Below are positions 50,892-60,259 of a DNA stretch of 64,000 bases, piece by piece. The translations under genes were made by a program, and so were the position numbers. Under the pieces are notes generated by a model, which worked only from the letters and a program-made list of their open reading frames with translations, was not told the origin of the DNA and made no database searches. Numbering within the stretch: position 1 is the stretch's first letter; every line of letters starts with the position of its first letter. Origin of the DNA: DAOTWY01 sp003696565 (GTDB taxonomy: Bacteria; Chloroflexota; Anaerolineae; Aggregatilineales; Phototrophicaceae); assembly GCA_034435635.1 (NCBI GenBank), contig DAOTWY010000042.1:3009-67008 (forward strand), written 5' to 3'.

Positions 50892-53273
50892 ATGGTTTAC
50901 GAAATCCGCAAGGCAGCCGTGATTGGCTCTGGAACAATGGGGGGCGGAATTGCGACACTGCTGGCTGGTGTTGGGGTGGAAACCCTGCTACTGGATATTC
51001 CTGCTCAGGGTACTCAACCAGGAGATCCCCCCGCTAAACGCAATCAAATTGTCTTGAACAACCTCAAGAACTTAAAGAAAATGCGTCCGCCACAGCTATT
51101 TAGTGAATCCGTGATGGATTTAATCAGTGTCGGAAATATTGATGATGATCTTCACAAATTGGCTGAGGTTGATTGGGTCATTGAAGTTGTCATTGAAAAA
51201 TTAGACATCAAACAAAACCTTATGGCAAAGGTGGCAGAAGTTGTACGCCCAGACACCATTGTTTCTACCAACACATCTGGTTTGCCCATCAATAAAATAG
51301 CTGAACATTTGGGGGAAGATTTTACACGCCGCTTTTTAGGAACACATTTCTTTAATCCGCCACGTTACTTGCATCTGTTGGAGGTGATTCCGCACGATAA
51401 CACAGACCCGAACGTGGTGGAATTTATCGTCGATTTCGCCACACATAAACTTGGCAAAGGTGTTGTGATAGCCAAAGACAAGCCAAACTTCATCGGCAAC
51501 CGTTTTATGTCAATGGTTGGGATGCAGGCGATGAATTACGCACTAGATCATGGATACACTGTAGAAGAAGTTGACGCGATTACAGGTCCATTGATTGGTC
51601 GCCCTAAAACCGCTACATTTAACTTGAATGACTTAGTTGGCTTTGATGTCGCTGTGTATGTAGCGCGCAACCTGTATGATGCTATTCCTGATGACCCACA
51701 ACGTGAAGTGTTGAACCACCCCCAAGCCAAAAAGATCGCAGATTACATGCTAGAAAACCAAATGCTGGGGCGCAAAACCGACAAAGGGTTCTATCAGATG
51801 CGCAAGGAAGGTGGCAAAAAAGAACTCTGGTCATTAGATTTGCAGACCATGGAATATGTCCCTCCAGCTAATCCACAGTTTGATAGCGTTAATAAACACC
51901 GCAAGGTCAAGCCCACAGCAGAACGAATTCGCTTGATGTTGAATGAGGATGATCGTGCTGGGCAATATCTCTGGCATCATCATGCTTTTTATTTGGCGTA
52001 TGCATCTAACCGTGTCCCAGAAATTACCGAGTCATTGGTAAACGTTGATAATGCTCAAAAATGGGGCTTTGGGCATGAACTAGGTCCATTTGAAATTTGG
52101 GACGCGCTTGGCGTAAAGGAAACCATTCCACAGTTTGAAGAAGCGGGTTATCCTGTTGCAGACTGGGTAAAAGAAATGGTTGCCAACGGTTATGAGACAT
52201 TCTACAAGAAGAATGAAGCCGGTAAAGTAGTTGCTTATTATAGCCCACAAGTAAAAGACTATGTACCGCTGGAAAAACACCCATTAGAGATTACCGTTGC
52301 TGACCTCAAGGCAGATGGCAAAGAACTTGCTGGTAATGAGGATGGCTCAGTCTACGATCTTGGCGACGGTGTGCTACTTTGGGAATTCCACAGCAAGCAG
52401 AACACCATTACCGCTAAATTTGTGGAAATGGGGTGGAAAGCCCTAGACTTATTAAATGATGATGCGTATGTTGCTTTGGTTATCAGCAATGATGCAGAAC
52501 GCTTCTCTATTGGTGCCAACTTAGCTGATGCCATGATGGGCGGCGTTGAGGGCATTGATGCCATGATTCGCGGGCTACAAGACCTAACGCAGGCTTTGCG
52601 CTATGCACCTAAACCCGTTGTAACAGCACCCTTTAACATGGCGTTAGGGGGCGGGGCAGAATTGATGATGTCTGGTACGGCGACTGTGGCTCATATGGAG
52701 CTTTATGCCGGCTTGGTTGAAGTAGGCGTTGGGTTAATCCCTGCTGGCGGTGGATGTAAGGAACTGGTGCGTCGCCTTGTCAATCCATTAGCAGAGCGTG
52801 CGGCATATGTGTTGCCAGGGATGCAAAAAGCGTTTGAAAATATTGCAACTGCCAAAGTGAGCGAAAGCGCGTTGATGGCGCGTGAAATGGGCTTCCTTGC
52901 GCCAGATGATAAAATCGTGATGAACCGCCGCTTCCTCATTGGCGAAGCAAAACAACATGCGCTTGGCTTAGCTAAAACATATATCCAGCGTAAGCCGGAG
53001 AAAGTTTGGGCTGCAGGTAAAGAAGTCTATGCTGCGTTATTACTAGCATTAGAGCAGTTCCGGGAAGGTGGTTATGCTACTGAATACGATGTCTTTATTG
53101 GCAAGAAATTGGCATATATCCTCACAGGAGGCGCATTAACAGAACCTCAATGGGTCGATCAACAGTTGATCCTGGACTTGGAACGTGAGGTATTCATGGA
53201 ACTCATGATGCAAGAAAAAACACAAGAGCGTGTAATGTACATGCTCCAGAATAACAAGCCGTTGCGGAATTAA
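50892..53273 (+). CDS. fadN: Bifunctional 3-hydroxyacyl-CoA dehydrogenase/enoyl-CoA hydratase, FadN type
   Basis: 793 residues with the dehydrogenase first: AAVIGSGTMGGGIATLLAG (NAD), HFFNPPRYLHLLEVIP (catalytic His), then a second helical dehydrogenase domain to about 430 and an enoyl-CoA hydratase domain (about 480-700). The latter has Glu pairs in ALGGGAELMM and LVEVGVGLIPAGGG. This order is that of Bacillus FadN, opposite to E. coli FadB. With the downstream thiolase it completes beta-oxidation. Confidence 0.93.
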   Translation: MVYEIRKAAVIGSGTMGGGIATLLAGVGVETLLLDIPAQGTQPGDPPAKRNQIVLNNLKNLKKMRPPQLFSESVMDLISVGNIDDDLHKLAEVDWVIEVVIEKLDIKQNLMAKVAEVVRPDTIVSTNTSGLPINKIAEHLGEDFTRRFLGTHFFNPPRYLHLLEVIPHDNTDPNVVEFIVDFATHKLGKGVVIAKDKPNFIGNRFMSMVGMQAMNYALDHGYTVEEVDAITGPLIGRPKTATFNLNDLVGFDVAVYVARNLYDAIPDDPQREVLNHPQAKKIADYMLENQMLGRKTDKGFYQMRKEGGKKELWSLDLQTMEYVPPANPQFDSVNKHRKVKPTAERIRLMLNEDDRAGQYLWHHHAFYLAYASNRVPEITESLVNVDNAQKWGFGHELGPFEIWDALGVKETIPQFEEAGYPVADWVKEMVANGYETFYKKNEAGKVVAYYSPQVKDYVPLEKHPLEITVADLKADGKELAGNEDGSVYDLGDGVLLWEFHSKQNTITAKFVEMGWKALDLLNDDAYVALVISNDAERFSIGANLADAMMGGVEGIDAMIRGLQDLTQALRYAPKPVVTAPFNMALGGGAELMMSGTATVAHMELYAGLVEVGVGLIPAGGGCKELVRRLVNPLAERAAYVLPGMQKAFENIATAKVSESALMAREMGFLAPDDKIVMNRRFLIGEAKQHALGLAKTYIQRKPEKVWAAGKEVYAALLLALEQFREGGYATEYDVFIGKKLAYILTGGALTEPQWVDQQLILDLEREVFMELMMQEKTQERVMYMLQNNKPLRN

Positions 53274-53353
53274 GACAAGAGGGGGATTTTTCCCCTTCAT
53301 ATATTTATTGATCAAAAAGTGAAAATCAAGAAACAAAAATAGGAGATTTACTG

Positions 53354-54538
53354 ATGAGAGAAGCTGTTATTGTTGCTGGGTCAAGAACCGCCGTTGGTAA
53401 AGCAGTGCGTGGGTCAACGAAGAATGTACGCTCAGAAGACATGGCTGCAACGGTTATTCAAGATTTGCTTAAGCAAACAGAAGGTAAGCTAGACCCTAAG
53501 GAAATTGATGATGTGATCGTTGGATGCGCCATGACAGAAGGCTCACAAGGCATGAACTTTGGGCGTATCGTGGCTATGCGTGCTGGGCTACCGGTGGAAG
53601 TCCCTGCTCAAACTGTCAATCGTTTTTGTTCCAGTGGGCTGCAAACCATTGCCATTGCCGCGGAACGTATCATTGCAAACGGGGCTGATATCATCATCGC
53701 CGGTGGGGCGGAAAGTATGTCGCTTGTCCCTATGACTGGACATCATCTTAGCCCAAATCCCTATTTAGCCGAACACAACCCAAACGTCTATATGGGAATG
53801 GGGCAAACGGCTGAGCGTGTCGCGGATGAGTTTAACATTTCCCGTGAGGATATGGATGAATTTGCTTATCATAGCCATATGAAGGCTGCAGCTGCCCAGG
53901 ATGCTGGTAAATTTGCTGAGGAAATTGTGCCCTTTGAATGGGAAGAAACCGTAATTGGCGAGGATGGGCACCCAACTGTTAAAAAATTCGTGCTAGAGCA
54001 AGATGAGCATCTACGTCGAGAAACGACAATTGACGCACTTGCTAGTTTAAAGCCAGCTTTCCGTATGAATGGGCGGGTAACTCCAGGTAATTCCAGTCCG
54101 TTGAGTGATGGCGCGGCGGCTGTTATCGTCATGGAAGCCAAAAAAGCGCAGGAGCTTGGGTTAACACCCATTATGCGCTTTGTTGGGTTTAATGTTGGTG
54201 GTGTTCGTCCTGAAATTATGGGGGTTGGTCCCATTGCAGCCATTCCTAAACTACTTAAGCGTACCGGCTTGAAACTCGATGATATTGATTTAATTGAACT
54301 CAACGAAGCCTTTGCCGCTCAATCATTGGCGGTGATGCGTGAGCTAGAAATGGACCCCGCGCGTGTCAATGTTAACGGTGGTGCTATCGCACTAGGGCAT
54401 CCATTAGGCGCAACCGGGGCAAAATTGACCGTTCAGCTAATGCACGAAATGCGCCGCCAAAGCAGTAAGTATGGCATGGTGACGATGTGTATAGGCGGTG
54501 GTATGGGTGCTGCTGGCATCTTTGAGTATCTAAATTAA
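53354..54538 (+). CDS. fadA: Acetyl-CoA acyltransferase (thiolase)
   Basis: Final step of beta-oxidation. 394 residues. Nucleophile Cys in NRFCSSGLQTIA, conserved LNEAFAAQSLAV, GGAIALGHPLGATGA (active His) and CIGGGMGAAGIFE (second Cys) are intact. AGGAG seven bases upstream; follows fadN by 80 bases. Confidence 0.95.
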   Translation: MREAVIVAGSRTAVGKAVRGSTKNVRSEDMAATVIQDLLKQTEGKLDPKEIDDVIVGCAMTEGSQGMNFGRIVAMRAGLPVEVPAQTVNRFCSSGLQTIAIAAERIIANGADIIIAGGAESMSLVPMTGHHLSPNPYLAEHNPNVYMGMGQTAERVADEFNISREDMDEFAYHSHMKAAAAQDAGKFAEEIVPFEWEETVIGEDGHPTVKKFVLEQDEHLRRETTIDALASLKPAFRMNGRVTPGNSSPLSDGAAAVIVMEAKKAQELGLTPIMRFVGFNVGGVRPEIMGVGPIAAIPKLLKRTGLKLDDIDLIELNEAFAAQSLAVMRELEMDPARVNVNGGAIALGHPLGATGAKLTVQLMHEMRRQSSKYGMVTMCIGGGMGAAGIFEYLN

Positions 54539-54556
54539 CATAATCAAAAAACAAAG

Positions 54557-54579
54557 CCCGCATCAAGCGGGTTTTTTTT
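54557..54579 (+). terminator. Terminator of the fatty-acid oxidation operon
   Basis: CCCGC, ATCAA and GCGGG followed by eight T, 18 bases after the thiolase stop. Confidence 0.85.
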
Positions 54580-54676
54580 ATATCCAATATGCTAAATACT
54601 AGCTGGAATCATTGCCATATCCTCAAAATTTCGCTATGTTTAATCACTTTGATTAGTTAGTGTAAACATATACCCC

Positions 54677-55867
54677 ATGTATCAAGAGATTTGTAATCAA
54701 GTTGGTACGCCAACTTATGTTTATGATTTAGAGCGCATTCGGCAAAATATAGACCGCATCCAAACTGCATTTAGAGAGCTATCTCCTCATATTCATTACA
54801 GCGCAAAAGCTAATGCGAACCTGACAGTGCTTAAGGCTATCCTGGCATGTGGCGTAGGAATTGATGCTGTCAGCGGTGGAGAAATCTATCGGGCGTTACA
54901 AGCGGGGGCATCACCACAACAGATCGTTTTTGCTGGTGTTGGCAAAACTCCGCATGAAATTCAGTTTGCACTAGAACAGGGAATCGCTTGGTTCAATGTT
55001 GAAAATATTGAGGAACTATCCCATATTCAACACTTAGCAACCCAATTAGGGCGTGATAAAGTACAAATTGCATTGCGATTAAATCCAGACGTAACTGCGG
55101 ATACACATCCACATATTGCTACTGGACACGGTGAAGCCAAATTTGGCTTAACACAGCAGGTTGTTCGTCAAGTGCTGGATGAGCAGGTACGTTATCCTGC
55201 GCTCAATTTCCGTGGGCTTCACGTTCATATTGGCAGTCAATTGCATGACATTCAGGCGACTTGCCAAGCCATACAAAAAGCCGTTGATTTGGCAAAAGAT
55301 TATCCCAATATCGATACGATTAATATCGGCGGAGGGTTGCCGGTTGCCTACCAACCGGATGAAAATTTACCACAATATGTTGACTTTGCTCATGCATTAA
55401 AACCTATTTTACAGGGGTACCAAGTATTAATTGAGCCAGGACGTTCGATCGTGGCGGATGCCGGGGTTTTGTTGGCGAGAGTTTTATATATCAAGCAGCA
55501 AGCAGGTAAAACATTTGTCATCACGGATGCCAGCATGACAGAGTTGATTCGCCCAGCTTTATATGATGCTTATCATGCGGTTTTACCGTTAGTTGACAAA
55601 GCACGTTCATCACAACTTGTTACCGTCACTGGTCCCGTTTGTGAAACAACGGATATTTTAGCAAAAGATCGCTTGCTACCGATGATGCAACCGGGTGATT
55701 TAGTTGTTATTCAAACCGCTGGGGCATATGGGATGGTTATGGCGAGTCACTATAACGCGCGTCCACGCCCAGCAGAAGTAGCCGTTGAAAAAGGACACTG
55801 GTGGGTTATCCGCAGGCGTGAAACATGGCAAGATTTATTGGCGGATGAAGCGAACTATTTAAAATAA
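54677..55867 (+). CDS. lysA: Diaminopimelate decarboxylase
   Basis: PLP enzyme giving L-lysine from meso-diaminopimelate. 396 residues. PLP Lys in HYSAKANANL, HVHIGSQ, the glycine loop NIGGGLPV, EPGRSIVADAG, and VCETTDILAKD plus AYGMVMASHYN at the C-terminus are intact. No strong ribosome site is seen. Stands as a single gene. Confidence 0.92.
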   Translation: MYQEICNQVGTPTYVYDLERIRQNIDRIQTAFRELSPHIHYSAKANANLTVLKAILACGVGIDAVSGGEIYRALQAGASPQQIVFAGVGKTPHEIQFALEQGIAWFNVENIEELSHIQHLATQLGRDKVQIALRLNPDVTADTHPHIATGHGEAKFGLTQQVVRQVLDEQVRYPALNFRGLHVHIGSQLHDIQATCQAIQKAVDLAKDYPNIDTINIGGGLPVAYQPDENLPQYVDFAHALKPILQGYQVLIEPGRSIVADAGVLLARVLYIKQQAGKTFVITDASMTELIRPALYDAYHAVLPLVDKARSSQLVTVTGPVCETTDILAKDRLLPMMQPGDLVVIQTAGAYGMVMASHYNARPRPAEVAVEKGHWWVIRRRETWQDLLADEANYLK

Positions 55868-55887
55868 AAACCCCGGCATGCCGGGGT
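55863..55887 (-). terminator. Terminator between lysA and the phasin-like gene
   Basis: ACCCCGGCATGCCGGGGT is a perfect 18-base palindrome. On the minus strand it runs into a T-rich tract, ending the phasin-like transcript; it can also stop lysA readthrough. Confidence 0.8.
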
Positions 55888-55906
55888 AAATTGGGTCAGA
55901 AGATCG

Positions 55907-56191
55907 TTATTTCTTTTCTTCTTCCTCTTTGGTTTCTGGTTTCATCCGTTCAATGGTTTCCACAACATCATCAATGGCTGCATTGAACAGTTGACGATAC
56001 CCTTCAACCATTTCTTTAAAAGCGGTCTTACCGTTTTCGCGGACAGCTGTTGGGATTAATCCTTGCAAGGCTTTTGCAGCTGCAACTGCTGCTTTTTTCT
56101 GATGGTCGATGAAGATATTCAATGGGGTGTTTTCATCAGTTGTTGCTGCGTCTTCCACTGCTTCTTCTGTTTTTGTTGTTTTTTCTGCCAT
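55907..56191 (-). CDS. Small phasin-like amphipathic helical protein
   Basis: 94 residues. Polar acidic ends (start MAEKTTKTEEAVEDAA, end PETKEEEEKK) frame about 65 residues of predicted amphipathic helix with Ala/Val/Phe on one face (IDHQKKAAVAAAKALQGLIP, FKEMVEGYRQLFNAAIDDVV). Size, charge and helix pattern resemble phasins, which coat storage granules, but there is no firm family match by eye. It is the last gene on the minus strand behind patatin, WS/DGAT-SCP2 and GNAT genes, which suggests a lipid-droplet coat (inference). Confidence 0.5.
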   Translation of the reverse strand: MAEKTTKTEEAVEDAATTDENTPLNIFIDHQKKAAVAAAKALQGLIPTAVRENGKTAFKEMVEGYRQLFNAAIDDVVETIERMKPETKEEEEKK

Positions 56192-56292
56192 AATTCTTAC
56201 CGCCTATATGTGTTTGTCTGATGCTATTAATCTAACACAGATTCGATTAATTTGCTAGAGTAAATTTGGGCAATTATGTATGAAATTTGTCA

Positions 56293-56844
56293 TTAACTGT
56301 TTAGTTCTTTCAAGTCAGTGGACATAATTAAGAGGTCGTGTGTGCGGTCATCCCGCGTTTTGATCCAATCCGCAAGGATAGCTGCTGGTTTAAAGTCTAA
56401 GTAGTCAACCATCCGTTGGGCGGCTTTGTCGTCGGCTGCCATATGCACCATGACTTTTTCTAACCCCATATCTTTTGCGAGTTGAGTTAACTCACGCGCG
56501 AGTTTTTGCCCTAAACCACGTCCACGATACGCACTACTCACCATGACACGCATTTCCGCAATATGACGATTCCAGAACAATTGATTGTAGTAAATTGTGC
56601 CGTATCCTATAATCTGATCGTTGTGTTCAATCAGCAATGTTTTAGCACGATCTGTCTCAATCTCATGAATCCAATCGTCAATGGCTTCTGGCTTTGTAAT
56701 GTCACGCCGCATAAACCACAGATCAGCTTCATTCATTTTACTGGTAAAGCCGATCATACTATCACGGTCTTTGCGTTCCATAAAACGTAAGGTGAACTTT
56801 TCTCCACCAATGATCATCTCTTTAGGATAATTTTTTTCTGCCAT
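56293..56844 (-). CDS. GNAT N-acetyltransferase
   Basis: 183 residues with the GNAT fold: AEMRVMVSSAYRGRGLGQKL holds the acetyl-CoA loop (RGRGLG), followed by GLEKVMVHMAADDKAAQRMVDYLDF. Protein or small-molecule acetyltransferase with unknown substrate. It lies between the WS/DGAT fusion and the phasin-like gene, in the same direction. Possibly modifies the pathway proteins, not shown. Confidence 0.85.
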   Translation of the reverse strand: MAEKNYPKEMIIGGEKFTLRFMERKDRDSMIGFTSKMNEADLWFMRRDITKPEAIDDWIHEIETDRAKTLLIEHNDQIIGYGTIYYNQLFWNRHIAEMRVMVSSAYRGRGLGQKLARELTQLAKDMGLEKVMVHMAADDKAAQRMVDYLDFKPAAILADWIKTRDDRTHDLLIMSTDLKELNS

Positions 56845-56875
56845 AGTATCCTCACCAATTATTAAATATTAAAAC

Positions 56876-56896
56876 CGAGGCGCGTTGTGCGCCCCG
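56876..56896 (-). terminator. Terminator after the WS/DGAT fusion
   Basis: CG.GGCGC and GCGCC.CG form a 7-bp stem with one internal mismatch and a five-base loop; the minus strand continues into TTTTAATA. Confidence 0.65.
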
Positions 56897-56904
56897 ATCA
56901 TTAC

Positions 56905-58980
56905 CTATGTAATTTTTTGAGCGCATTTGATCAGTTCTTGCGCAGATTGTGTAAAAGGCATTAAGCGGGCAATAGACCCTTTTTTGAGCTTCAACTTGCG
57001 GCGGATAATCATCGCAAGCGGTTGAGCTTCTCCACGTAGAACTTTCATCCAATTTTCATGATTGCCTTCTAACACAAAAGCAGCTTCTCTATGAGCTTGA
57101 TTAACTGTTAAGCTGCGGGCATCTCGGCATTTTCCTTTGTGTAAATCCAATAGAACGGCGGTTGCCTGTGGAAAACCATTTTCCGGGGATGCCTCCATAA
57201 TCATCGCCAATGAACCAGCTGTCCACTTGGTCGATGCATCATAATAAGCTTGGCTGTTATTTAACTCTTCCATATAGGCTTTTGCCCAGGCATCGGAAAA
57301 TAGTTTGGGCTTGCCTGCTGGTACTTGCGCTTCAGACGAATTGACGGATATTTCTTCCTCTGTTTTTACATGGATATCTGTATTAGTCTCATCATGATTG
57401 TTTGGCGTGGATTGCACGGCTTCCTCATTATCGTCAGCTACTTCAACTTGTATTTCTTCCACTACTGCTACTGCCGTGTTGTTGCTGGCATCCCCTTTAG
57501 GTAGTTTAGTCATAACAGGTTGTTTGATAGCTGGTTTTTTGGGTTCGCGCTCAATGTCAAACGGTTCCATTGGCTGCACTTTTGCGGCAGTACGAAGTTC
57601 CTCAAAAGCGGTTTGTAAGTGCTTTTGCACCTGCCGTACATCTGGCACAATCGCCTTATCAGAAACAAGCGTCATGGAAATTCGCTGGTTATAGCTGACA
57701 ATGACGCATGCCAAACCCATAGAGGGATTGAGTGGGAAGAAGCCATAATTTTTAAGCAGTTTATGTCCACGTAAATAAACTGGGATCATCGGACCAGCGA
57801 CGTTTGTACACCAAGTATGTGCCAATAACTGAAATGCCATTGGTGCGGCACCCCAAATAAGCGGCTGTATAAAGGATGGCGCAAGTGAGGGGAGCGTTAG
57901 CAACATATCTAACCCAATTGACAAGGATGATTCTTTCATCACTTTAGTATACTCGGTGACGGCATCTAACCGCTCCAGTGGGTCTTTAACGCTAAACGGT
58001 ATATCAACAGGCAATACAGAAATGCGGTTGCCAAAATCACCTTTTTCTTTTTCCATGCGCATACTCACTGGTACGAGTACACGGAAAAATTCCTGCATGT
58101 TGTCCGGTTCAACTTCTTCTACATAGCGTTCAATTGCACCTGTTAAAACCGTTAGCATCACATCGTTAATAGATGCGCCACGATTAGACTTAATTGCCCG
58201 CACCTCTGCTAATGAGAACTCTACCCAAGCCAGTTCTTGCATCCCACTGTTTTTGCCGTTAATGGGTAATTTTCGGATAGGGCGGAGGTTATCATTAATC
58301 AGGTTTGCCATACCGTATAATGTCTTACGACGATGTTCTTTATCCAATAAAACACTGCCCAACGTCGTAAGGTCATGACCAATCTTTTTAAGCACTTGCC
58401 ATTTATGAGGAAGGTCTTGTTTGATGGAATCAAGAATTAAGTCTATTTGTTCCGGTATGGGCGGGGGATCATAAAGCGGTTTCTTTTCTAATGGTGTAAT
58501 GTCTGGCGTTAAATCAAACAACAACGTAAATAACTCAACAGCCGCTAAGCCATCCACCATACAGTGATGAACTTTGAAGAAAAACGCTGTTCGGTCACCT
58601 TCTAACCCTTCAATCATGTGAATTTCCCATAATGGTTTGGACCGATTCAGCATGCTAGAGAGCAAATGACTAACCAAAACCCTAAGTTGCTCTTCTGTAC
58701 CTGGGGGTTCTAGATATGTTTTGAAAACATGGTTTTCAATATGAAAATCTGGATCAAACACCCACATAGGCTGCCCCATTTTTAAGGGAGCTTGAACAAC
58801 TTTCTGCTGATAGATTGGCGCACGATGGATACGGCTATCAACGACCTTCAGCACTTCCTTAAAGTCAATTTTTCCTTCAAAAATTGAGACCGCACCAATA
58901 TTCATTGGAGAAGTGGGGGTCTCAACATATAAAAAAGCAGTATCAACGGGTCCTAGTATCCTAATATTTTTCTCGTCCAC
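56905..58980 (-). CDS. WS/DGAT-type acyltransferase fused to an SCP2 lipid-carrier domain
   Basis: 691 residues. Residues 1-465 form a bacterial wax ester synthase/diacylglycerol acyltransferase: KPLWEIHMIEGL at 115, the active-site HHCMVDG (His138, His139, Asp143, Gly144), and INDVM at 271. A disordered acidic linker (about 468-558) joins it to residues 561-691. That C-terminal part matches the SCP2 sterol-carrier fold pattern: FSDAWAKAYMEELNNSQAYY, AFVLEGNHENWMKVLRGE, LKLKKGSIARLM. WS/DGAT enzymes normally lack this domain. SCP2 domains bind acyl-CoA or other lipids, so it may feed substrate. It is 15 bases after the patatin gene. Confidence 0.9.
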   Translation of the reverse strand: MDEKNIRILGPVDTAFLYVETPTSPMNIGAVSIFEGKIDFKEVLKVVDSRIHRAPIYQQKVVQAPLKMGQPMWVFDPDFHIENHVFKTYLEPPGTEEQLRVLVSHLLSSMLNRSKPLWEIHMIEGLEGDRTAFFFKVHHCMVDGLAAVELFTLLFDLTPDITPLEKKPLYDPPPIPEQIDLILDSIKQDLPHKWQVLKKIGHDLTTLGSVLLDKEHRRKTLYGMANLINDNLRPIRKLPINGKNSGMQELAWVEFSLAEVRAIKSNRGASINDVMLTVLTGAIERYVEEVEPDNMQEFFRVLVPVSMRMEKEKGDFGNRISVLPVDIPFSVKDPLERLDAVTEYTKVMKESSLSIGLDMLLTLPSLAPSFIQPLIWGAAPMAFQLLAHTWCTNVAGPMIPVYLRGHKLLKNYGFFPLNPSMGLACVIVSYNQRISMTLVSDKAIVPDVRQVQKHLQTAFEELRTAAKVQPMEPFDIEREPKKPAIKQPVMTKLPKGDASNNTAVAVVEEIQVEVADDNEEAVQSTPNNHDETNTDIHVKTEEEISVNSSEAQVPAGKPKLFSDAWAKAYMEELNNSQAYYDASTKWTAGSLAMIMEASPENGFPQATAVLLDLHKGKCRDARSLTVNQAHREAAFVLEGNHENWMKVLRGEAQPLAMIIRRKLKLKKGSIARLMPFTQSAQELIKCAQKIT

Positions 58981-58995
58981 GACTTCCTCTTTCCG

Positions 58996-60039
58996 CTATA
59001 GTTTGACTTCGTTCATAACCTTTAATGCGGCGCGCTCTCCGCTTTTAATAATTTTACGCTGAATTTCTGGGCTGAAGGAAAACTCTGGCGCAAGGAAAAA
59101 ATCGATATCATCTTCTTCTGGCTGAATCCAAATGATTTTTTTGTTGAGTTTTTGCTCGTCATAAAACTCACGCCAGCGATTGATGCGTTCGTTAAACATG
59201 GTAATGGTGGATTGCCGCAGCACATTCAACCACCCCATATCTCGCACGGAATGACCATTTTGTGAATGCAATGGTTGATAGGTGTGGGAGATGATGATCT
59301 TATCTGCTAAGCTCACCCCGATATCTGCCGATAAGGTGCGCTTGATTTCACCATCAACATAATACTTCCCTTTAATCAGTACTGGCTCAAACATACCAGG
59401 TACCGCACTGGATGCTCTAACCGCTTTGTGAATTGGTACGTCCGTCATAAAATGATCTTCTTCGGTTTCAAAGTCATACAACCCATTAAATACGGCGCGT
59501 GTACGATAATCCAACGCTGTACCAGTAATATACAAATCAATTTCCATATCTGCAAAATCTGCTGATGGTAATAGTGATTTGAATAAATTTTCAATTGCAG
59601 TTGAATCAAAAAAACTCGTAATTTGTTGACTATGGATTAAACGATCAATGGCTTCTGCTAAAATATCACGATTAATCAGCCAGGGGAGGGACGCAATAAA
59701 CTTTAAGCTAGAAACGCCCATTGTTAAGGTTTGGCGAGTTAGTTGGCGGTATCTTGGGCGAAACAACATGTTAGAAGTTAGCGTTCTAATCCACCGATCA
59801 AATTTAGGAACATAAACTTTTTTTTGATAAAGTGCTGTAATTAATGTATCAACACTAGCACCAGAAGCCACAAATGCGCCCACCACAGAGCCGGCACTTG
59901 TTCCTACAATAGATGTGATATTTTCTGGTTGTAATGCTTTTAAAACACCCAGATGAAAATAAAATGCTTTAGTTGCACCACCACTTAAAACTAAGGCAGT
60001 ACCTGGTTTTTTTTGTAAATACGGTATTTCTTCAACCAT
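58996..60039 (-). CDS. Patatin-like phospholipase/lipase
   Basis: 347 residues from the ATG at 60039 (GGAG seven bases upstream); longer upstream starts are unlikely. LVLSGGATKAFYFHLGVLKAL (oxyanion loop), nucleophile GTSAG (Ser48) and YVDGEIK (catalytic Asp, DG[AG]-like) make a Ser-Asp dyad. Family members release fatty acids from membrane or stored lipids. It immediately precedes the WS/DGAT fusion, so synthesis and hydrolysis of the stored lipid may be encoded together. The cap is longer than in small patatins. Confidence 0.9.
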   Translation of the reverse strand: MVEEIPYLQKKPGTALVLSGGATKAFYFHLGVLKALQPENITSIVGTSAGSVVGAFVASGASVDTLITALYQKKVYVPKFDRWIRTLTSNMLFRPRYRQLTRQTLTMGVSSLKFIASLPWLINRDILAEAIDRLIHSQQITSFFDSTAIENLFKSLLPSADFADMEIDLYITGTALDYRTRAVFNGLYDFETEEDHFMTDVPIHKAVRASSAVPGMFEPVLIKGKYYVDGEIKRTLSADIGVSLADKIIISHTYQPLHSQNGHSVRDMGWLNVLRQSTITMFNERINRWREFYDEQKLNKKIIWIQPEEDDIDFFLAPEFSFSPEIQRKIIKSGERAALKVMNEVKL

Positions 60040-60212
60040 TGAGATGCTCCAAATCGAAAGCCATGATGTGATTTTAACACATATTATACCAGTAATCGAA
60101 TCGTGATTCGTTTTTTTTATTTGTAAAAATGCTAGCTTGATAGTGGACGTTTTGACCATTTCACAGTAAAATAGAGGAAGTATGGTATCGCCACCTACAT
60201 AAGTTTACGGGC

Positions 60213-60246
60213 AGCCTATCAAGCGATGGATAGGCTTCTCGTTTTT
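60213..60246 (+). terminator. Leader hairpin upstream of the CocE-type gene
   Basis: AGCCTATC, eight bases and GATAGGCT form an 8-bp stem followed by TCTCGTTTTT, 14 bases before the gene start. No plus-strand gene precedes it, so it could be an attenuator. Confidence 0.45.
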
Positions 60247-60259
60247 GGATTAATTTAGA

